Below the pieces are notes generated by a model. That model was not told where the DNA came from. It made no database searches and worked only from the letters and a program-made list of their open reading frames with translations. From assembly GCF_016097555.1 (NCBI RefSeq), contig NC_054706.1:46117352-46181351 (forward strand): DNA of 64,000 bases. Direction: 5' to 3'. The position numbers and the translations under genes were made by a program. Positions 57,401 to 64,000 of this stretch are shown one piece after another; position 1 is the stretch's first letter; each line of letters opens with the position of its first letter. This DNA is from Gigantopelta aegis (lineage: Eukaryota; Mollusca; Gastropoda; Neomphalida; Peltospiridae).

Positions 57401-60400
57401 CCATTGTGCTATTTTTCAATCCAGTTGGTGTTTCACATCTGATGTAACAAGCGGTGGTTTATAATATTCTTTCTGTGGGATGGTGGATATACTAGATCCC
57501 TTGTTGCTAATCAAAGAGAGTAGCCCATCGATTAGGGGCACTGGGTTCCTCTCTCCTTATCTATGTGGTTCTTAACTATGTCCTATGCCATATAACCATA
57601 AATAAACATTTGTTTATTTCATTTAGAATACCCTTTGGCCATAGTCTTATGTCACTCAGAATATATTCTTTTCATTTTAGCACTTAGAAGCAGGGAGTTT
57701 TTCCATTGTTTTGTTACAAAAATGTGTATTTGCAGGGCTCTACATTAACGTTTTAAGGCACCTGTCCTGTAGGACATGCAAAAAATAAAACTACCTGTCC
57801 CATCAGATATACCACATGTCCTTGTATATATATTTTTTTTTTCCGCATTCATCACATGACATGAGTTAGAAATCAGTATCCAGGAGTCGACAAAATAAGA
57901 TTATGAACTTAACAATAAAAATCTTCAATGTAGTCAATGAGTCACAAATCTCAGTAAAAAAACAAAACAAAAACAAACCCACAATTAAATGACAACAATC
58001 AACCTGATGAATATTATGTCAAACTGTTCGGTGATGGGGCTCATGTTCGATGGAGCAACTGACACAAGTGTCAGTGAAGTTGAACTCATCTATGTTCGCT
58101 ATGGCATCAATGGACAAGCCCAAAATCAGTATCTGCGCTGCCAGCCGGTAGAACATGCACATGCTGATGGTGTGTATCATGCTATCGACTAAGCATTCCG
58201 AGATCTCGGCATTGATGAATGGAGGTCACAAGTTGTCGGTGTTTGTTGTGATGGCACGAATATATTATATCTGATGTGTTAATGCATACTAAATTGCATG
58301 CACCACTGAAGCAGTTGAAACACACACAATGGCATACATTGATTGCCGCAACTGACCAAATATGAATTATACATGCAAAATACTGACCATGAAATATGTA
58401 AATAAACACAATTGTATGCCTTTATACTAAAAATAAGCCTAAAAGCAGAAAAATATAGGTTGTCAAATAAGAGAAATAACTCTACATACAATTCATCAGA
58501 ACATTCATATTGTACCAACAATAACTTCAGCTCCATATTATTCCAAAGATCATAACAAGTTCACACCATAGACTTCTAAACATGTTTTTATGATGTGGTT
58601 ATATTAATTATCATTCCAAAACACAAGTTTATGCTTCATCAGAAAGTGCTAAAAATTTAATTATTTGGCAGATAATTGATTGGTTTTTTTTACTGGATGT
58701 CACATGTTATTGTTTTCAATAGGTGCCGGCATTGACAACTTATAATCTATGGTGTGAAATTGTCCGTCTATGTCACCCTAATTAAAATATTTTGCCGTCT
58801 ACTTTCAATCTTGCTCATTCAACTATTTATACAGATGGCAGTATTATGTATGTAGGTCTTTTGCCGTTTACATTTGCTACTCTGCCAATTACTTCCGAAT
58901 TCTGCTGAAATCACTGCATGGTTTTTTATTGATTAAGAAGGGTTGTTTTGTGAGAAAATACTTACGTAAATATACGCCGCCCCTGGCCCTTTTCCAGTCC
59001 AGCAGACGACGTACTGCAGACGACAGCAATTGACCAATGACAGTGTGCTACATAAAGCCATGGCTTGCCATAAGAAGTATCGCAATTGATCTGTTGCGTT
59101 ATGGCATATTAACACATTCATATTTGAAGTTACCGACATTGGGACAGAATCAGCAAGATTGTGTTCACGCTGAATAAATGCGAAAAATTAGCGATATCAT
59201 CGGATTTTGAAGCACCTGTCCTGTCCGGTCGGACAGGTGACATGGGGTATTCACATGTCCCCAGTAAATTCTACCTGTCCCGGACAGGTGACATGGGGTA
59301 TTCACATGTCCCCAGTAAATTCTACCTGTCCCGGTCAGGCGGACAATACTTACTGTTGAGCCCTGATTTGTATGAAGGTAGTTGATGACAACTGTTGATA
59401 GCGATAACACACCTGTTTATTAAAACTAGTTTGTATATTACAATAGCAAATTGTGTACATTAAAGTATGTTTTGTATATACAAAACGGCTACCATTTTTG
59501 ACACTCTTGGATTTTTTGTGTGTGCATAAAAGTGTATTAATCGAGAATTTTACTTCACAAATTTATTGTATAACTATAAATTTGCCAATGTTAAACCTTA
59601 TGTTAAGTATTGACAAGTTACTTTGTTTGTTTTGTTTCAGCTAGTGACAAGTTCAGCCGCTTCGATTCAAGTAATGAGAGTGAGGAGTCGGAGAGTGATA
59701 GTGACGACGATGATCTATTGCTTAAAAAGAATGACAACAGCATCAGCAGTGACGACGATGACAACGATTCCAACAAAGAAAACAGTGACAACAGCAGTCG
59801 CAGTCATTCAGAGTTATCTGGCTATGAGAGCGGCAACGAAAAAGACGTCCCCGACGAAAAGACAACTGCTTCGCTTAACGAGACCACAGAAACGAAAAAT
59901 GACAGGATAGTTAAACCACGATCTAAGGAAAACATTGGTGATTCTAGTCGAGAAACGCGACCAGAGAAAGAAACTGCTTCCAGGAATGATAGATTGAAAC
60001 GTGACAGTTCTGTTAGCTTACAAAATGAAAGTTCTCGAGTGAGAAAGTTGAGTAATAATCACAAGAGGGATGCTCGGGAGAAGGTAAATGATCGGAATTC
60101 GGTCACCAGTTCAAGGGACAAAGTTTCAGACTTGTCAGAAAAGTTGAAGAATAGAAAGGTTAAGATGGAAAAAGATTTATCGGAAAAGTTGTTAAATCGT
60201 AAGTCCAATAGTGAGAAAGATCTGTCAGAAAAGTTGTTGAATCGAAATGTTCGAAAAGAAGGCGATTTGTCGGAAAGATTGTCAAGTCGTAAAGACATAG
60301 GTAGGAAAGATGTGAAAGACCTTTCTCACAAACTGAGTAGTAGGAAAAACAAATCAACAAACGATAGAAATAAAGACATTTCTGCATCAGAACCGTTTTC

Positions 60401-61863
60401 GGTGGATACCGCGAGGTTAGAAACTGAAAGAAAATTAAGCATTAATAATTCTGATGTTCCACAAGATGCTTCTAATGATAGTTCGAAGATCAGAATGATG
60501 GAAGATGAATTGCACAAGTTGGAAGCGAGACGACAGAAATTTCAAGAACAAAAAACTCTCGACTTGATGCAAGTCCAAAAGACTATTTCTCTTAAAGCTA
60601 TTAAAAAGAGAAAAAAGAAGAAGGTTAAGAGTTCAAGGTCACGATCTCGTTCTTTACCGAGACAGTATCGCCATCCTCCCCGCTCCCCATCACTACCGCG
60701 ACAGTATCGAGACGTTCCATTGCCAAAATCCAGATCACCTCATCGTTCGGCCCGCGAAAGATCCCTGTCATTGCCAAGACAGTATCGAACAGAACTTCGA
60801 GATCGAATCAAGCGCAGGTCTAAAGAGAGAAAAGGGCATGATGAAAGCCGAATGGAGACTTCCCACAGAAATGAAGACAAGAAGAAAATAGATCGAAGAG
60901 GTGATGTTAGGAGAAGACTGTCAGGTGGAGGCGATAAAGGAAGGATGCTCAAGGATCAGTCAAACACCGAGAAAAAAGACAAAAGTGTCGCAAAGAGTGA
61001 CAATGATGAGGAATCGGCTTCCAATGCCTCGGCAATCAGTGATGTGGAAAGCGATGATGATTCGGAAGGCAGGTCGTGGCGGACCGAGGCCAACAAAAAC
61101 CGGGTCCGGCGACGGTCTACGAGGAACATTAGTCAGATTCCCAATTCCCTCACCATCTCACGTCCATTCGGAGACAGGCAGCCTCCACGTCGGAACGGCT
61201 TATCCCCAGACAGATTCCGTGACCGGCGGAAAAGACGGGACCGTTTCAACAGAGACAGATTTGAAGTTCAACCTCAACGATACGATAACTTCACTGTTAA
61301 GAGACCCAAACGTTTTCAGTCCATTGAGAGTGAGGAGGAGAAGGAGGATGAAAATGGAGATAAGAAGATTTCTAGCAGCGTTGTACTGCCAAACCGAAAC
61401 GTAAGCTCGGTCCCAGCAGTGGAGGAAGATGTGAACACTGAAACAAATTCCTTTAAAAAATCAAAGACCAAAAGAACCGTATTGCCAGAAACTGTGCTGG
61501 AGGTTAATACTGCAAAGAGGAAAGTGGTTAACTCGGATGGTGTCCATTCGAAATCAAGGAGAGTTACGGCCGACTATGACTCGGAATTCGATGCCAGGAA
61601 TTACTTGAATAGCAGGTCAAAGGTGGTTGATAAAAATCTGGAGGATAAGTTGGTGAATGACGATTCAAACGATGCGATGGGTGTGTTTGTGACTCTAGCG
61701 GGCGATGGGAAGGAGTTGCAGCCTCCTCGGGCTTCTGTTCTCAACAGACTTGGAAGTGTGTCGAGGAAAAGTGAAAAACACGCCTCGAGAAACACTCTAA
61801 AACCAGTGCTCAAAAACTCAGAGGAACGAACAGTCAAAAGAGTGAAATCAAAGTCAAAGGATG
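48473..61863 (+). CDS. Large Ser/Lys/Arg-rich, RS-like nuclear protein (5' part of gene)
   Basis: Five plus-strand exons with GT-AG borders and matching phases encode about 985 residues; the last donor (GGATG|GTAAGTC) shows the gene continues beyond this part, with further exons not recognised before the window end. The start is acidic (MASEDDEDLEALKLAAL), followed by two related helix motifs (DLEALKLAALASMKKK and PELVALREAALLTKKK), a proline-rich exon (PPPSYSVADRYGFPV, CPPPPPGYPPR), then a very polar exon with an acidic Ser block (SNESEESESDSDDDD), a 15-residue tandem repeat, an RS-like section with three SLPRQYR motifs, and RASVLNRLGSVSRK near the end. Composition suggests a nuclear RNA-processing or chromatin-associated protein, but no folded domain or named family is recognised. 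A hAT fossil and SINE sit in intron 4. Confidence 0.8.
48844..49607. mobile_element. TIR element hosting a nested MITE
   Basis: TTACCATAACGGTGACCAGT + CATAACGTCCCC at 48844-48876 is matched in inverted orientation at about 49573-49607 (GGGGACGATATGACTTGTAA then CCACCATAACAC), roughly 75% identity by eye. Subterminal GGTAGGAACC repeats lie inside the right end. The MITE at 49029 is nested. Confidence 0.55.
49029..49343. mobile_element. CAGGG-type MITE, 5-bp target duplication
   Basis: Left CAGGGTTTCCGCC, right ATGAAACCCTG, flanked by perfect 5-bp GCAAC (49024-49028, 49344-49348). Interior dominated by poly-G and poly-C runs. No coding. Confidence 0.75.
50047..50175 (+). mobile_element. MITE left-end fragment
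   Basis: CAGGGCTTCTAG and repeated AATCCACTAGC(C/T)ATGG match the element at 53706-54053. The copy ends at a C20 homopolymer (50156-50175) and no right end was found. Confidence 0.6.
50442..50612. mobile_element. CRGGGCT-type MITE
   Basis: 171 bp. Left CGGGGCTAGCTCTGG, right (complement) CAGGGCTAGCCCTGC. Flanking 5-mers GTCCA (50437-50441) and GTCCT (50613-50617), 4 of 5 identical. Subterminal TTCGCCAA / TTGGCGA. Confidence 0.68.
51660..52115. repeat. Region dense in GACTGGT/ACCAATCGT motifs
   Basis: More than ten variants of GACTGGTCG, GACCAGT, CCACCAATCGT and similar in both orientations, ending GATGTGACTGGGGCTTA. This looks like the subterminal repeat array of a DNA transposon whose right end is TGACTGGGGC; a left end was not found. 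Confidence 0.5.
52371..53349. repeat. Long fold-back element, ~232-bp arms
   Basis: The left arm 52371-52602 and right arm 53117-53349 are inverted copies, about 85-90% identical by eye, e.g. CATTGATGTACAAGGTGGTG with GTTTACTCTTGAAATTAAA at the left and the exact complements at the right. The ~515-bp spacer is AT-rich and non-coding. Arm ends are GTACTGTCGGAAATAGAATA and the inverse of GTAGTGTCGGAAATAGAATA. Confidence 0.9.
53706..54053. mobile_element. CAGGGC-type MITE, perfect 5-bp target duplication
   Basis: Left CAGGGCTTCTAG, right CTAGATGCCCTG (one mismatch when inverted), flanked by ACACC on both sides (53701-53705, 54054-54058). Subterminal CATGGCTAGTG motifs repeat several times in both orientations. 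Confidence 0.85.
54912..54962 (+). CDS. RS-rich protein exon 2
   Basis: TTTTTTAG acceptor, DEDLEALKLAALASMKK, donor AAAAG|GTAAAG. 17 codons, phase 0 at both ends. Confidence 0.8.
55330..55440 (+). CDS. RS-rich protein exon 3
   Basis: TATTTAAG acceptor, KSEVKKVSSDDVEDPELVAL to NQNKL, donor AATTG|GTGAAT. 37 codons; contains the second helix motif. Confidence 0.8.
55441..56684. other. Intron 3 of the RS-rich gene
   Basis: AT-rich, ending in a long polypyrimidine tract (about 56648-56683). A short perfect inverted repeat, AAATTTTAGCAAATGC / GCATTTGCTAAAATTTT, lies at about 56501-56535. Nothing coding. Confidence 0.5.
56685..57237 (+). CDS. RS-rich protein exon 4 (proline-rich)
   Basis: A very strong TTTTCTATTTCAG acceptor; 184 codons plus one base, ending PVKRPK, donor CTAAAA|GTATGTG. 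Rich in Pro, Ser, His and Tyr, with LIVITQAGEEETKKETGKT near the end. Confidence 0.88.
57295..57315 (+). repeat. Poly-G run, 21 bases
   Basis: Homopolymer immediately before the head of a SINE family B copy. Confidence 0.95.
57316..57626 (+). mobile_element. SINE family B, diverged
   Basis: ACATAGCCCTGTGGTGAAGC (tRNA-like head), then GGGATGGTGGATATACTAGA, TCCCTTGTTGCTAATCAAAG and CCATATAACCATAAATAAAC in order. Older than 33728 by its number of differences. In intron 4 of the RS-rich gene. Confidence 0.85.
57733..59365 (+). mobile_element. hAT-like DNA transposon remnant
   Basis: 1633 bp with ends CAGGGCTCTACATTAACG and (complement) CAGGGCTCAACAGTAAGT, flanked by perfect 5-bp ATTTG (57728-57732, 59366-59370). 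Subterminal GGACAGGT/ACCTGTCC/ACATGTCC motifs crowd both ends, and at the right two 51-bp units (59230-59280, 59281-59331) are tandemly duplicated. A transposase fragment is inside. The 5-bp target size matches the hAT5-type group, not the usual 8 bp. Confidence 0.83.
57989..58262 (+). pseudogene. hAT transposase fragment (KIAA1586/ZNF862-like)
   Basis: The plus-strand frame reads VMGLMFDGATDTSVSEVELI, YVRYGINGQAQNQYL, EHAHADGVYHAID, a stop at 58190, then AFRDLGIDEWRSQVVGVCCD and GTN. The pattern (DGATD..., ...GID.W...VVG.CCDG) is that of the RNase-H-like core of hAT transposases and their domesticated relatives. Only about 90 codons survive, with one stop; the rest of the protein is missing. 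Confidence 0.8.
59641..61863 (+). CDS. RS-rich protein exon 5 (2.2 kb)
   Basis: TTTGTTTCAG acceptor joins in phase to exon 4 (…KRPK-T-SDKFSRFDSS). 740 codons, no stop, donor GGATG|GTAAGTC. Holds four DLSE(K/R)L units at exact 45-bp spacing (60129, 60174, 60219, 60264) and a fifth DLSHKL 54 bp on, and SLPRQYR at about 60651, 60690 and 60768. GC content is higher than the flanking introns. Confidence 0.93.
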
Positions 61864-63059
61864 GTAAGTCCATGGTAGGATTAAGATTGTCATACAGCCA
61901 ATCTTAAAAAAACAAAAACAATATTTGTGCTAACCTCATGGATTCATAAAAAATATCATCCTGACAAACATTTCTGAATGACAGGTAAAATATTCATCAA
62001 TGCTGGTTTATATCACGTTGAATTTTTGTACTACGTTGAAATTCTTTTGTTTTTCTGTTGTTTTATTATTATTATTATTAATTTTTTTTTTTTTTTTTTT
62101 TTTGATGGGGGAGGGGATCAAAAAACAAAATCAGAAAAAATATATTGTTTGTTGTAACCTGCCTGTCCAGACTTGTTAGAATAAGCAGCAACTGATGAAT
62201 TTTAATTTGTCTCAGAAAATTGGCATAACCCATTTACACATATTTTGGGCTGCTTGAACCTTTTACTATTACAAATTGCATTGTATTTAATATATTGAGG
62301 CAGCATTATTCAAATATGGTTCAGTATATCTGCCTATACTATACTCAATAAAATTAATTAAGGTCCAATAGATATTTTAGCATTTTCTTTTAAATATGGG
62401 GGAAAATACAACTTCTTCCGTTGAAAGTTGTCAGCATTGTGGCATGTTCTTAAACTTAATGACTTAAATAACAATTCTGAGGGAACACAATGACAAAAAA
62501 CATTCTGAACAAATGTGTAACAAATACTTGCCTAATGCTCATTTCAATATTTTTCATAAGTATGTGAAATCCCAGTGTTTTTTGTGTGTATAACCAGTAA
62601 AAGTTTACTGAAACAATGTATAGAAGCCATATATATGACCAAAACATGCTAAAATAATATGACAGTAACAAAGAATTATATTATAATATAAGAAAGTTTA
62701 CTAGCCCTTAATTAATTTAGTTTATTATACATGTATGTGCATCAATATTATGAATATGTCCCTCTTTACTAAACACCAGTGTTAAGAATTTAAAGCATCA
62801 GTTTTGTGTACCTACCATAATTTCTTTTGCATTACACGTACAAGTCATCTATTTCACAGAAGTTCATCTTATACTAGTCTGTGTTTGTAATATTTTTAGA
62901 TTTGCCTTTATATTTACATTGTGCTTAACATACGCTCAAGTGTATATAATTAGTTTCTACATCAAATATGTCTAGGACAGTTTTGACTTCCTTTCATATT
63001 CCTTTGCATTTTCATGCACTTAAAATATGCCTGTCATGTTCACAATTTCTGATATTCTC
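61864..63059. other. Downstream of exon 5: intron or intergenic
   Basis: AT-rich with a T25 run near 62079-62103. No further exon of the RS-rich gene was identified. Confidence 0.45.
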
Positions 63060-63650
63060 CTTCTCCAGACTCTACTCTGGTTCCTCCATCAGTATGTCCA
63101 TCAGCTCTCATGGTATCATATCACTATTTCATCTCTAGTGTGCCTTCTAAAATGTCTCAACCATATGACAATTTGGTTGGGGAATAGCCTGGTATGCCTG
63201 GCATGACTGATACCAAATGACAACTTGGCAATTTGTTCTCTTTATGTGCATTCTTAGAGCATTCTCAGTGAATACATACATGTAGAGTGGGGAAGGCTGA
63301 TTTATACTCTACTGTAGTTCAATATTATCATCCTCGGGTTGGCAACAAACATTTCCAGATATTTCTCAAGTCATGATGTTTTTGTATGTTATTCGCACCT
63401 GCACTCCCATAGAGAAGGTATATGAAATGATCTGCTTCTTAAATATATGAAAATCACTTTTTGCTGAACTTCCATGAGCTAACAACATTTCAAGGAAGTC
63501 GTGGCGTTGCTTGAGAATATTCAAAACCTCCAGTTTTCCATTCTGCATAAAAGCACTGTTGGTATCATAGCCAGTAATGGCAAGCACAGCTGGAATTGCT
63601 AGTTGGTGTCTTCCCTGTGTCTGGATGTTAACTTAAACATTGCCATGCAT
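63060..63650 (-). pseudogene. Broken copy of a repetitive invertebrate gene family
   Basis: On the minus strand IPAVLAITGYDTNSAFMQNG, then KLEVLNILKQRHDFLEMLL, resembles the (H)AITGCDT.SAF..KGK motif of a multicopy protein family common in invertebrate genomes and probably mobile-element derived. Downstream the sequence continues with diluted similarity and is interrupted several times. The family's biological role is unknown to me. Confidence 0.5.
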
Positions 63651-64000
63651 ATACTATGTTTGTAATACTCAGGACATTTCAAATTCATTGACTCACTATG
63701 CTTAGTCAGATGCCAAAAATGTATTATTTTTTGGTGTAATACATTCACCAGTAACCCAGCTTTAAAGTAAAAGCAGTGATATAGTCCAGAATTATTTTCA
63801 AATATTTTTGAAAATTATGTGGAACATTCACCTTGATCAGAAATTTGCCTTGTTAAAAATAAATAGGGTGCCTACATTCAAACATGCCCTACAGGCACAC
63901 CCACCAACAGATTGCCTGCAGACAAGCTGATTTGAATATGTCTATGGATAGGCTTCAAAGATATACTCATCTTGAAAAATCCCTATGGGGGGGGGGGGGG
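63651..64000. other. Right end of window, non-coding
   Basis: Nothing recognised. The window ends inside a poly-G run starting at 63987. Confidence 0.45.

Overview
This is a eukaryotic, intron-rich, AT-rich genomic window, most likely from a mollusc. The grounds are canonical GT-AG splice sites, a metazoan MELK kinase split over 14 coding exons, many tRNA-headed SINEs of a type I associate with molluscan genomes, TTAGGG-type repeats, and dense CA/TG and poly-G tracts. The phylum is an inference from repeat style and gene content; no marker gene proves it.

Three host genes can be supported. (1) On the minus strand at the left edge are exons of a major facilitator superfamily (MFS) transporter (5098-5199, 2781-2859, possibly a start exon at 10095-10194). 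The gene is cut by a 200-base assembly gap and shows a frame problem in one exon. (2) On the minus strand, 20608-45392, lies a nearly complete maternal embryonic leucine zipper kinase (MELK): kinase domain, UBA-like segment, spacer and C-terminal KA1 domain, about 632 residues. Every exon junction keeps frame except at exon 3, where about eight conserved residues at the kinase hinge are replaced by unrelated sequence. (3) On the plus strand, from 48473 to beyond the window, lies a large Ser/Lys/Arg-rich, probably nuclear, low-complexity protein. It has a duplicated N-terminal helix motif, a proline-rich exon, a 15-residue tandem repeat and an RS-like segment. I could not name it. MELK and this gene are divergently transcribed, with about 3 kb between their start codons.

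The rest is mobile-element sediment. Two tRNA-derived SINE families (about 300 and 390 bp) are inserted many times, several with intact 10-16 bp target-site duplications and one inside another SINE. Two solo LTRs (3012-4277, 11765-12999) have different perfect 5-bp target duplications. A hAT-like DNA transposon fossil with a recognisable transposase piece (57733-59365) shares ends (CAGGGCT-type) and apparent 5-bp target duplications with at least five short non-autonomous elements scattered from 20 to 54 kb. A TTAA-flanked element (30761-32270) carries another TIR element inside it. Several long fold-back repeats occur (7.8-8.9, 29.6, 47.5, 47.9 and 52.4-53.3 kb), one with telomere-type repeats in its loop. 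A LINE remnant sits in the large MELK intron.

I found no CRISPR array, operon, rRNA, or intact tRNA gene. The most interesting novel signals are the CAGGGCT/5-bp family, the broken MELK hinge exon, the fold-back elements, and the recurring 14-bp motif GTAATTCCGTTACC in MELK intron 2.
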